A stretch of 16,709 bases of DNA from an uncultured Collinsella sp. (lineage in GTDB: Bacteria; Actinomycetota; Coriobacteriia; Coriobacteriales; Coriobacteriaceae): NCBI GenBank assembly GCA_900765185.1, contig CAAFQT010000074.1, positions 1 to 16,709 of the forward strand, given 5' to 3'. The notes beneath the pieces are model-generated. The model was not told the DNA's origin and made no database searches. It saw only the letters and a list, made by a program, of their open reading frames with translations. Positions 8,273-15,603 of the stretch are shown here, one piece after another. Position 1 is the stretch's first letter. Every line of letters starts with the position of its first letter. Both the position numbers and the translations under genes were made by a program.

Positions 8273-8306
8273 AAGGGGTCCCGCACACGTTTGCGCGGGA
8301 CCCCTT
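8273..8306. terminator. Strong hairpin after the two-component genes
   Basis: Perfect 12-base arms, AAGGGGTCCCGC (8273-8284) and GCGGGACCCCTT (8295-8306), enclose a 10-base loop. It starts five bases after the kinase stop. Read on the minus strand, the hairpin is followed by CGTTTTAC, a short T-run, and it lies just downstream of the guaA remnant. It may therefore be the original bidirectional terminator shared by the kinase gene and guaA. Confidence 0.8.
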
Positions 8307-8341
8307 CTCCGTCAATGCAATTCGTCCAAAAGAGTAGAAGC

Positions 8342-8413
8342 TTACTCCCACTCAACGGTGCCGACGGGCTTGGGCGTGAGGTCGTAGCACACACGACAGA
8401 TGCCGGGAACCTC
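8342..8413 (-). pseudogene. guaA: Detached 3' end of guaA (GMP synthase), possible attachment-site remnant
   Basis: On the minus strand, 8413-8342 encodes EVPGICRVCYD followed by LTPKPVGTVEWE and TAA. This is the conserved last 23 residues of GMP synthase; the E. coli and B. subtilis proteins end in closely similar RVVYD...TIEWE sequences. Upstream of it, in frame, come one Arg codon (8416-8414) and a stop (8419-8417), and no frame there resembles GuaA, so similarity ends abruptly near 8413. No start or active-site region is present, so it cannot make enzyme. The 3' end of guaA is a known target of site-specific integrases, and such a fragment is what remains at the distal end of an inserted element. 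No integrase or second copy is visible here, so the mobile-element reading is inference; the guaA identity is firm. Confidence 0.85.
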
Positions 8414-8516
8414 CCTTTATACGTTCGGCATAATCGTAGGCGATACCAACAAATTCCAGTCCCGAGCAACAGGAGTACAATTGCTGCTATTGTTGTCAAC
8501 CGTTGGGAGATGGAAG

Positions 8517-9521
8517 ATGGACTGCGATGGCTACCCATGCGTTCCCATGCCGTTGATGTGCACTACCTTTGTGCCGGGGCAGATCGACGCTGCGGTTGCA
8601 GGCATTTCCGACCCCGATTCACGTACCATCGCCACGGCAGAAGCGCTGTACTTTCGCGGACAGGCCGCCCTCGCCGCCGAGACAGCACGCCCTCATCTTG
8701 ACGCCACCGACCCTGCACTGCGCTATTCCGCATGCTTTATCTGCGGATATGCCAGTCTGTCGCTCAACCGTATCGCCGATGCCCGCCGTTGCCTTGCGGG
8801 CATCCTCGATACGCCAACTGACGAGGAATCGCCCGCCGCCCACGCGATGCATATCCTGTTCGCCTCCGCCGCGAGCGTCCTGCTGCACTTGCCTTCCCCG
8901 TATTCCGCCGAAGAGTTTTATCCGCTTGCGGCGCATCTGCCCGAAGGCCTGCGCCTGTTCGCCAGCTACGTGATGGCGCACGCCTTATATCTGCGCGGCG
9001 AATACGGCCGCAGCCTGGGCATGGCGGAAAACGCCCTGATTATGAAACAGGGAAGCTATCCCATCTCGGAACTGTTCCTGCACCTGGCAGCTTCCATGGC
9101 ATGCATGAGCCTCAAGGACCTCGACGCCGCAAAAACGCACTTCGGAGCTGCTTGGAACATTGCGCGCCCCGACGGCCTTATCGAGCTTATCGGCGAGCAC
9201 CACGGCCTTTTGCAGGGGCTTATCGAGGCATGCCTAAAATCGCAATACCCCGACGATTTCGCTCGCATCATCGAGATCACGTATCGATTCAGCTACGGTT
9301 GGCGGCGCATCCACAACCCCGATTCGGGCGAGGACGTGGCCGACGATCTAACGACCACGGAATTCACCATGGCCATGCTCGCCTGCCGCGGATGGACCAA
9401 CGCCGAAATCGCGCGCCATATGAGAGTATCGCCGGGCACCGTCAAAAACCGCCTATCCGGCGTATACGCAAAGCTTGGCATCGGCACACGCGCCGAGTTG
9501 GTTACCCACATGTTGCGCTAG
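8517..9521 (+). CDS. LuxR-family transcription regulator with helical-repeat N terminus
   Basis: The protein has 334 residues. ATG at 8517 has GGGAG seven bases upstream. An in-frame ATG at 8400 lies inside the guaA remnant and is rejected. The first 270 residues are Ala- and Leu-rich, helical and TPR-like (for example FRGQAALAAETARPHLDA and MAHALYLRGEYGRSLGMAE). This suits protein or ligand binding, but no ATPase Walker motif of the MalT type is seen. The last 57 residues are a LuxR helix-turn-helix: LTTTEFTMAML, then RGWTNAEIARHMRVSPGTVKNRL and VYAKLGIGTRAELV. It should bind DNA as a dimer. The surface protein gene follows in the same direction after a hairpin and is its nearest candidate target. 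A possible -10 (TACAAT, 8476-8481) has no convincing -35. Confidence 0.9.
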   Translation: MDCDGYPCVPMPLMCTTFVPGQIDAAVAGISDPDSRTIATAEALYFRGQAALAAETARPHLDATDPALRYSACFICGYASLSLNRIADARRCLAGILDTPTDEESPAAHAMHILFASAASVLLHLPSPYSAEEFYPLAAHLPEGLRLFASYVMAHALYLRGEYGRSLGMAENALIMKQGSYPISELFLHLAASMACMSLKDLDAAKTHFGAAWNIARPDGLIELIGEHHGLLQGLIEACLKSQYPDDFARIIEITYRFSYGWRRIHNPDSGEDVADDLTTTEFTMAMLACRGWTNAEIARHMRVSPGTVKNRLSGVYAKLGIGTRAELVTHMLR

Positions 9522-9542
9522 CGGTCAGACTTCCCGGCGTAT

Positions 9543-9571
9543 CGAAAGCGCTCCGGGGCCTGGCGCTTTCG
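9543..9571 (+). terminator. Hairpin between the regulator and surface protein genes
   Basis: Nine-base perfect arms, CGAAAGCGC (9543-9551) and GCGCTTTCG (9563-9571), enclose an 11-base loop, 22 bases after the regulator stop. No proper T-run follows, so termination may be partial. The remaining gap up to 9677 holds two loosely similar A/T-rich stretches (9580-9591 and 9635-9647, each with AATTGGA). They could be regulator sites but are not strong enough to call. Confidence 0.55.
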
Positions 9572-9677
9572 CGCGCTCAAATTGGACATTTTGACCCTTG
9601 AACGGCACTACCGCCACGAAGCGTCTTCTCGCAAAATTGGATTATTTCCACCGATATTTGCGGGATGGGAGCCCAAG

Positions 9678-12600
9678 ATGCTTGATCGCCGTTCGTTACT
9701 TGTTGCTGGAGCGTCCTCGCTCGCGAGCATTATGTTGCCTCGCGTGCCGGGAAGCGAAAATGCCTTCCTGCTGCCGTTCGCGCCCACCGCGGCCTATGCC
9801 GACGAAGAAGACCCCTTCAAGGTCCTGGTGCTCTCGCGCACCATGTTTGGTGTGGTCGTGGTCGACGTAGCCAACAAGAATATGCCCATCAAGGGAGCGC
9901 AGGTCACGCTCACGTCGCGCTACGCCGCAGGCAAGCAGCTCGCCGCCACGACCGATGACGAAGGCACCGCCATCTTTGAGATTGCCTCGCTTTCGGAAGG
10001 CTACGTAGACGAGGCAACGCTCCTTGACGCGTACGACTTTAACGGCGGCATCTCCATTAGCATGGCGGGCTACCGCGATGTCGAGATTCCCCTTGCGCGT
10101 ATCCAGGGCGGCACCGCCATAACCGCACCCACACGTCCGCTCTCCGATGGCGAGCCGTACTTCCGCCAGCTCACGTTCGACGAATGGGACATCCAGTACG
10201 CCGACGCCACGTTTATGGCAATGCCAGCGGACGAAGCAGCAAACGAGCAGCCCGATACGCACGCCTTTACCGTTCAGGCACATCTGCCACAGGGCGGACA
10301 GGCAACGCTGCGCATCAACAAAGTGACGCCTGCCGCAGGCAGCTCACCCGAAACCGTCACGCAGATCGGCCAGATCAAGGCCAGCGCATCGGGCGCGGAT
10401 AATCTGGCGACGTTCACACTCGAAGACAAGTTCCTCGATGCAGCGTCGGGCCTTCTGGAAGAAGGATGCAAGTTGCGCTTTGTCCTCGACTACCAGGGCA
10501 AGACCTACACACTCTCCTCCCCCATGGCCGTTGTCACTGCGCCGGCCGCAAAGGCAGAATCGGGCTCGACCACTATCGTCCCCACTACCATGGACCAAGA
10601 GATCACTCCGTTTGATTTCCCCGCGGCGTTTCCCGGCATCGGCGGCAATAAGTTCACGTGCTGGATGCCCACATTTCCGATCCTCTTCGATTTCTCGTTT
10701 GCTGGATACGTGCTGTTTGGCGGAGGATACAAACCAGCCAGCTATATGAACGATTCGGGCAACCCTGATCCGGAATACTGGAAGAAGTCACCGCGCGAGT
10801 CGGGCGCCAAGCAGGCAAACCGCTACCTCGACGAGATGGAGGGGAAGTGGAATCAGTACAAGAGTATGAGTGCCGGTTCGGGCACCGATCCAAGAAACAC
10901 CAAGCTCCTTCGCCACCATTGCACGCCGCTGTTCACGATGGATATCGCCACACAGTTGTACGGCTCGCTCGCCTACGATTGGGTGGGCAAAACCTGGGGT
11001 AACAACAACGACCCCGCATACGGCAATATTAAGGCCCTCTTCCAGGTAAGAACCGACCTCAATTGGACCGAGCAGTTTACCCTAGGACCGGTGCCGTTTT
11101 TCCTAAACGTCAACCCCTGGGTGCTGGCAAAACTGGCACTCGCTGTGGGTGCCCACACGCACGGCAGCGGCGCGGCGTTTTTCAAGAACATTTCGCTCGA
11201 CTATTCCAACACGTCGGGCTCGTTCACCATCCAGATCGGGCTTGCCGTCACCTTTGGAGCCGGCGTTGCAGGCGTCGCTTCGTCCGCTGTGCGTGGCGCC
11301 GCATCTCTCACACTGTTCATTGGGTACGAGAAGGCAGATGGACACCAACTTCCGCGGCTGCGCGTGGGCGCAGACGTCGATGTCGACGTGATACTCCAGT
11401 TCGTGATGTTCAAATGGACCACCAAGGCTTGGTCGGGGTCGTGGCCCACACTCCTCGATTCGTGGAATATGTCGGTGAACAATGGCAACCAGTATGTGCT
11501 CCAGCGCTCTGAGCTCGCATTGGGTGGAGATACGCCTTACACGTTGGATATCCGCTTCGGCACGCCCGGCAACATCAAGGCGGGCGGCGTGCCGCAATTT
11601 ATCGCATCGGCCACCATCGTCACCAACGCCGAGCTGCTCGCACGCGCCGAGGTTGCAGCCGCCGCGATAAACATCGCGCCTACCGTACGCGATTGGGACC
11701 GGGCAGTCACGCGCATTGAGCTCGAGGCGGACGCGGAGAGCGACGACACGGGACAGGTCGAACATTTCGTCCACGCGCTGATGGAGAACGACGAAAATGC
11801 CGCACCGATGTATAAGTACACCTACATCGGGCAGGCAACGAACGCCGTTGCGGACCCCAACGCCAATTCTACCGGTGTATCGGAGGACGAGCGTGGCGGC
11901 ATCAAGCCCTCGAGCGACAACGTGCTGTTTTCCGGCGTACTCAGCGAAGCTCACATGAAGCTGGCAATGATTGCCAGCGTAGAATGCCTGTTCCGTATCG
12001 CCTCGGTGCGCTACGGCGAGAATGGTCGCTCGCGCCTGGTGGTGCATACAAAGACGAACGGCACGTGGTCCGCTCCCACGCCCGTGGACTTTCCCCTTGG
12101 GTTTGGCGAGAACGACGTGGAGCGCGACGGCATATTCGATTACGACTTCGACGTGGTGGAATATACGGACGGAAGAGGAAACCAGGACGCCTACGTGCTG
12201 CTGGTCTCGGGCGAGCGACGCGACGGCGACAACACCCTTTTCGATACGGCGAGCACATCCGGCATACTGTCCGTTGTGCGCCTGCGCATAAGCAACGACG
12301 GAGTTCGCGTGATATCGCATACGTCATGGCGCAGCATTTCGCGCGGCCGCCTGCAAGAGGATGGCTACCATTGCCTGCAGTGCCCGCGCATCACGGTGGG
12401 CAAGACGCTGGTCGACGGACGCCTGTCGGGTGCCTACCTCCACCGCCGCGGAACCACCGCAGAGAAGGCGCTCGGCAGCGAGGCCGAGGCTGCGCTGGAA
12501 TGCTTTACCCTGTGGTCGGATGATTTGGGCGACAGCCTGACGTTCCGCCAAGTTCTTCGCTTTCCGCAGGCACCGTCGAGTATCGAGCTGAGCGAGCCCG

Positions 12601-14045
12601 AGAATATCAACGGCAAAATGGTGGTGCCCGTTGCGTACGAGACCGCAGACGGTTGCGGCTGCGCATCGTACGCCGTGATCGGCCAGTCCATTGCGGGCTG
12701 GGGCGTTATGCCACCAGACGCCACGGTGCCCCATGCGGTGCCGTGGCCACAACATTCGGGCTTTTTGGCCACCGTCAACGAGCAGCTGCAGCATATTACT
12801 TGGACGCGAGGCGCATCGGCATTTACAACGCAGCCCGTGGGTGCCGCAGGCTGTGGCCCGGCATCGTTTAGCGTAAGCAACAACGGCAGGTGCGCGCTCT
12901 ATGTAGAGAACACCGATGGCAAGGTGGGGCAAACCTACGACGAAGAAGGCGACCCGGTAGCAGTGATGGGCAAGCACTTCCGCATCTTCGCCAGCACCTT
13001 GGCAGGCGATCTGTTCACGGAGCCGTTCGTGATGTGCGAGCTGGACCATCCCGTCGATCAGATAACGACATTTTTGACGTCGGGAAGCATGCTCTCCGCG
13101 CTCGCCACGCACATTGTGAGCGCGGAGAAGAGCGAGGCAGAGCTGCACGGCATCGAAGTGCCTCTGGTGGCGTGTGCCACTCCGACGGGCGCGGTCGCTA
13201 CCTCAGGCGCGGTGGTGCCCGGAGCAGCAGGCGAATCCTTCATGGTCACGGTGCGAAACGACGGCAACACTTTGCTGACTGCCGGCACGATCGATCTGTA
13301 CCGAGAGGGCTCCAGCCAACCGTTCTCCAGCGCATCCATCGGATTCGGAGCGAACGCACGCACGGCATCGATCTACGATCCGGAGCTTGCCGAAGATGCT
13401 TCGGCCAACGACACGGCACACGTGAAGTACGCGCTCGAGACGCTGGGCGCACGTTTTGCAACGCACCCGCTGGTTGCCGACAACGGCAACGCTGTGCTGG
13501 CACCGGGTTGCACGGCACAGTTCCGCATGAGCTTTGCCATCCCGGAGAGCTGGGGCGACGAAGTGGGCAAACGCGTAACGCTGTATGCGAAGGCGCGTGA
13601 CCTGGTGGCGCTCGATCCCGTAACGCTCGAGGAAATTCGACCGGGCGCAAACTCGGCGCTGGGTGCCGTACTGCACGAGCTTCATGTGCCCGACGCGGCA
13701 TGCGAACGCTCAGAAGTTCAGGTCGGCGTATGCGACAGCGCGGATACGACAGAACTTCACGACGCCCCGATGACGGTCGACGGCGATGGCGGCACGAGTG
13801 GAGGTGGCTCCGGCGGAAGCAGCTCCGGAGGCGGCAGTGGATCTGGCAGCGGCAAGAATCACGGCAATAACAAGCGCTCCGGAAAAGCGGGCGCGCTCGC
13901 CGGCACGGGCGACAGCAACGTCCCCCTAACCGCAGCCGCAGCAGCACTCGCCGCAGCTGGTGCCGGCCTTGTCGCCTACAGCGTCCGCCGCACGGCGCTC
14001 GAAAAAGACACCGCCAATGAGGTCAATTCGGATAGGCCTCGCTAG
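9678..14045 (+). CDS. Large secreted surface protein with Tat-like signal and LAGTG sorting signal
   Basis: The protein has 1455 residues. ATG at 9678 has GGGAG six bases upstream; the frame extends back to a TTG at 9582 that lacks support. The N terminus, MLDRRSLLVAGASSLASI, has a twin arginine before a hydrophobic core. A likely cleavage site follows APTAAYA at 41/42, pointing to Tat-type export. Residues about 52-140 resemble a carboxypeptidase-regulatory or Cna-B-like beta-sandwich (GAQVTLTS, TTDDEGTAIFEI). The region of about 330-610 is Gly- and aromatic-rich and unassigned. About 690-1165 looks all-beta and propeller-like. About 1177-1345 resembles a CARDB-type Ig fold (FMVTVRNDGNTLLTAGTIDL). 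A Gly/Ser linker (1372-1393) leads to LAGTG (1407-1411), an Ala-rich span and RR, the usual sortase signal. It is inferred to be a cell-wall-anchored adhesin or binding protein. The ligand is unknown, and no sortase gene is in the window. Confidence 0.92.
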   Translation: MLDRRSLLVAGASSLASIMLPRVPGSENAFLLPFAPTAAYADEEDPFKVLVLSRTMFGVVVVDVANKNMPIKGAQVTLTSRYAAGKQLAATTDDEGTAIFEIASLSEGYVDEATLLDAYDFNGGISISMAGYRDVEIPLARIQGGTAITAPTRPLSDGEPYFRQLTFDEWDIQYADATFMAMPADEAANEQPDTHAFTVQAHLPQGGQATLRINKVTPAAGSSPETVTQIGQIKASASGADNLATFTLEDKFLDAASGLLEEGCKLRFVLDYQGKTYTLSSPMAVVTAPAAKAESGSTTIVPTTMDQEITPFDFPAAFPGIGGNKFTCWMPTFPILFDFSFAGYVLFGGGYKPASYMNDSGNPDPEYWKKSPRESGAKQANRYLDEMEGKWNQYKSMSAGSGTDPRNTKLLRHHCTPLFTMDIATQLYGSLAYDWVGKTWGNNNDPAYGNIKALFQVRTDLNWTEQFTLGPVPFFLNVNPWVLAKLALAVGAHTHGSGAAFFKNISLDYSNTSGSFTIQIGLAVTFGAGVAGVASSAVRGAASLTLFIGYEKADGHQLPRLRVGADVDVDVILQFVMFKWTTKAWSGSWPTLLDSWNMSVNNGNQYVLQRSELALGGDTPYTLDIRFGTPGNIKAGGVPQFIASATIVTNAELLARAEVAAAAINIAPTVRDWDRAVTRIELEADAESDDTGQVEHFVHALMENDENAAPMYKYTYIGQATNAVADPNANSTGVSEDERGGIKPSSDNVLFSGVLSEAHMKLAMIASVECLFRIASVRYGENGRSRLVVHTKTNGTWSAPTPVDFPLGFGENDVERDGIFDYDFDVVEYTDGRGNQDAYVLLVSGERRDGDNTLFDTASTSGILSVVRLRISNDGVRVISHTSWRSISRGRLQEDGYHCLQCPRITVGKTLVDGRLSGAYLHRRGTTAEKALGSEAEAALECFTLWSDDLGDSLTFRQVLRFPQAPSSIELSEPENINGKMVVPVAYETADGCGCASYAVIGQSIAGWGVMPPDATVPHAVPWPQHSGFLATVNEQLQHITWTRGASAFTTQPVGAAGCGPASFSVSNNGRCALYVENTDGKVGQTYDEEGDPVAVMGKHFRIFASTLAGDLFTEPFVMCELDHPVDQITTFLTSGSMLSALATHIVSAEKSEAELHGIEVPLVACATPTGAVATSGAVVPGAAGESFMVTVRNDGNTLLTAGTIDLYREGSSQPFSSASIGFGANARTASIYDPELAEDASANDTAHVKYALETLGARFATHPLVADNGNAVLAPGCTAQFRMSFAIPESWGDEVGKRVTLYAKARDLVALDPVTLEEIRPGANSALGAVLHELHVPDAACERSEVQVGVCDSADTTELHDAPMTVDGDGGTSGGGSGGSSSGGGSGSGSGKNHGNNKRSGKAGALAGTGDSNVPLTAAAAALAAAGAGLVAYSVRRTALEKDTANEVNSDRPR

Positions 14046-14092
14046 CTCCTAGTTACTTTTGTGTGAAACGCCGACTCGGCTCATCGAGCACC

Positions 14093-14128
14093 AAAAAGGG
14101 CTGGCCCCGATAACTCGGAGCCAGCCCT
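14093..14128 (-). terminator. Rho-independent terminator of the lipoprotein gene
   Basis: Read on the minus strand, the stem AGGGCTGGC (14128-14120) pairs with GCCAGCCCT (14105-14097). The inner four-base stem CCGA/TCGG (14118-14115 with 14110-14107) closes a four-base loop after one mismatch. The hairpin runs straight into TTTTT (14097-14093). It begins 28 bases past the TAA of the lipoprotein gene. On the plus strand it could also stop read-through from the converging surface protein gene, although the T-run is only on the minus side. Confidence 0.9.
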
Positions 14129-14155
14129 GAGTCGCCTGACGTGAGAATCGCGGCG

Positions 14156-15169
14156 TTATTTGAGCTTCAGTGCCTCCATCATAGGCACGGCGGCGTCCCA
14201 ATCGATCTTCCAGCCAATCGACACGCGGACGGTTTCACCCGTTGCGGGAGCCGTCGCAAACAGCGTATGGCCGTTGTCGGGACCGGTAAAGCGCAGCCAC
14301 GTTATGCCGTTGTACTCGACCTGGTCAGTTATTGTCTCCTTGCCTTCGTAGACCTGCTCTAGGCTTGCAACCTCTTCCTCCGGCGAGCGCGGGAAGATGC
14401 TGATGTGCAGGCGTCCTCCAGTCTCGTCGTGGAAGAAGTCTGCCTTTTCGTGCTCTTCGTCGGACGAATCCAGCGTGTACCCATCGGCGGCCTCGATACT
14501 GTACGATGCGCAATCGATGCCCGTTAAATCTGCCTTCTCGCCAGAATCGGCCACGCCGCCGGCCGCCTTGAACTCCTTGGTCTCGCATCCCGTGGTGTCG
14601 AAGTGCATGGCCTCATGATTCTTGGCGGGGGCGTAAGCGTCTACGAACTCGACAGTGATGGGCCCGTAGTACGCCGTCTTAGGCGCCCAGAAATACACGT
14701 ACTCAACGGTCTCGCCCGGACCGATATCTGGCCTCTCGGAAAGGTCAATTCCCTTGTGCAGATCATCGGGAGCCTCGCTTGCAACGTAGTCGAGCACGGC
14801 CGCCTTGCCGGAAGTAAACAACGGGTCGCCTGCCTCAAGATCGCCCTGGGCAGCATGCACGTTAAAGGAACTGAACGTCCTGTTCTTTGCATTGTTGTTG
14901 GTAATCTTGATGTGCAGGTAAAAGCCGTCCTGCAGCTTAGCGTCGCCGCGATAGAACGTACCGTGAGCCATCGACTCATAGGTAATGCCTGCCACCTCGA
15001 CCGTCTGCGACTCATAGACCTTGGCCTTCTTGGACTTCTCCTGCACAGGCGCGCTCCCGCCCGAGCCACTCGGCGCATTACCGCCGCAGCCGGCAAGCGT
15101 ACACGCCAACACAGACGAAAGCGTCACGGTGGGAATTCCTAACAGCAGTTTCTTTGTCATGGGCCTCAT
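14156..15169 (-). CDS. Lipoprotein of unknown function
   Basis: The protein has 337 residues. ATG at 15169 has AAAGGAG eleven bases upstream. The frame extends to 15295 but has no support there. The signal peptide carries lipobox LAGC followed by GG, then a Gly/Ser linker (APSGSGGSAP), so the mature protein should be lipid-anchored outside the membrane. Residues about 55-190 look like an Ig-type beta-sandwich (VEVAGITYES, FYLHIKITNNNAKNRTFSSF, PGETVEYVYFWAP), the pattern of DUF4352-like domains; this is a resemblance only. The C-terminal part (about 215-337) is a separate alpha/beta domain with GYTLDSSDEEHEKADFF and YNGITWLRF. No enzyme motif is visible. The gene is alone between a strong terminator and a long intergenic region and converges on the surface protein gene. 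Confidence 0.88.
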   Translation of the reverse strand: MRPMTKKLLLGIPTVTLSSVLACTLAGCGGNAPSGSGGSAPVQEKSKKAKVYESQTVEVAGITYESMAHGTFYRGDAKLQDGFYLHIKITNNNAKNRTFSSFNVHAAQGDLEAGDPLFTSGKAAVLDYVASEAPDDLHKGIDLSERPDIGPGETVEYVYFWAPKTAYYGPITVEFVDAYAPAKNHEAMHFDTTGCETKEFKAAGGVADSGEKADLTGIDCASYSIEAADGYTLDSSDEEHEKADFFHDETGGRLHISIFPRSPEEEVASLEQVYEGKETITDQVEYNGITWLRFTGPDNGHTLFATAPATGETVRVSIGWKIDWDAAVPMMEALKLK

Positions 15170-15316
15170 CGTTCTCACCGCTCCTTTCGGCTTGCAGCTC
15201 ATCCGTTGCCCGAGTCGCAAGTCGACTCCGTGGCATCGGCTTCCACTATGAGCGTATGACGAAACGCAGCGCCGGCGAAGTGACCCACGGCCCAAATAAC
15301 GACCCGCCAGCGTTCC

Positions 15317-15360
15317 TTATGGGCCAAAGGGACTCGCACACGCACGCCCGTGGCCCATAA
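15317..15360. repeat. Ten-base inverted repeat with an upstream third copy
   Basis: TTATGGGCCA (15317-15326) and TGGCCCATAA (15351-15360) are perfect inverse copies, 24 bases apart. A related GGCCCAAATAA at 15289-15299 is a looser direct copy of the right arm: 15286-15302 and 15348-15364 agree at 13 of 17 positions. The spacing fits either a hairpin or a set of operator half-sites. No T-run follows on either strand. Confidence 0.65.
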
Positions 15361-15434
15361 AACGAGACGCTTGTCCCAATGTTCGATTCGATCCATCCGC
15401 AAACAAGGTAGGGCGCCTCCAGCCACCTTCAAAC

Positions 15435-15471
15435 TTACTCGGGCAGAATCAACTCGGTCTTGTCCGAGTAA
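15435..15471. repeat. Overlapping alternative hairpins
   Basis: TTACTCGG (15435-15442) pairs perfectly with CCGAGTAA (15464-15471) across 21 bases. A second ACTCGG (15452-15457) can pair with the same right arm (CCGAGT, 15464-15469) across only six bases. The two folds exclude each other. As DNA, the same arrangement is a direct repeat plus an inverted copy of ACTCGG, as in a multi-site operator. Confidence 0.55.
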
Positions 15472-15490
15472 ACGCCGTTCTATCAAATTC

Positions 15491-15504
15491 CGAACGATTG
15501 TTCG
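15491..15504. promoter_or_regulatory. SOS-type (LexA/DinR) box
   Basis: CGAACGATTGTTCG is a perfect CGAAC-N4-GTTCG palindrome, the LexA-binding core known from Bacillus and actinobacteria. It lies 99 bases before the topoisomerase start and 16 bases before the candidate -35. The ten fixed bases make a chance hit in a window of this size unlikely (order of 1 in 60 with equal base frequencies). Whether LexA binds here, and which promoter it would control, is inference. Confidence 0.65.
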
Positions 15505-15520
15505 ATGGATTTCGTGTTGG

Positions 15521-15549
15521 TTGGAATCGCCTGTGGACTGGGCTATGCT
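15521..15549 (+). promoter_or_regulatory. Candidate promoter of the topoisomerase gene
   Basis: TTGGAA (15521-15526) and TATGCT (15544-15549) are separated by 17 bases. Each matches the housekeeping consensus at four of six positions. A start near 15556 would give a leader of about 48 bases before ATG 15604. An AAAGGAG at 15581-15587 lies 16 bases before that ATG, which is too far for ideal use; a weaker GAGAGAG (15592-15598) is five bases away. Confidence 0.4.
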
Positions 15550-15603
15550 ACCTTGACTATCTACATGACTTAAACGCAGCAAAGGAGCACCGAGAGAGCG
15601 AGT

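Larger units (their letters stand above)
15170..15603. other. Gene-free, repeat-rich intergenic region
   Basis: These 434 bases separate the divergent lipoprotein and topoisomerase genes. No open frame here has both a ribosome site and protein-like composition. The region holds three copies of a GGCCCA-type motif (15289-15299, 15317-15326, 15351-15360), an alternative-hairpin pair at 15435-15471, an SOS-type box at 15491-15504 and a candidate promoter at 15521-15549. The first 20 bases carry the lipoprotein gene's ribosome site. I see no tRNA or known riboswitch. Confidence 0.7.

Noticed and set aside
8400..8516. N-terminal extension of the LuxR regulator from ATG 8400
   Set aside because: The start lies inside the guaA remnant with no ribosome site. 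ATG 8517 has GGGAG at good spacing, and the extension has no LuxR-like content.
11103..12320. Minus-strand open frame of 405 codons inside the surface protein gene
   Set aside because: It has shadow composition (His/Arg/Val-rich) and no start signals. The plus-strand frame has a signal peptide and a sorting signal.
14701..14710. ACTCAACGGT shared with the guaA remnant
   Set aside because: The match is only ten bases and lies inside the lipoprotein coding sequence with no extension, so it is not a second attachment site.
15381..15389. GTTCGATTC resembling a tRNA T-loop
   Set aside because: Flanking bases do not form a T-stem, and no acceptor, D or anticodon stem could be drawn around it.
15350..15556. 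Small plus-strand frame of 68 codons in the intergenic region
   Set aside because: There is no ribosome site, the composition is Arg/Ser-rich, and it overlaps the hairpins, the SOS-type box and the candidate promoter.
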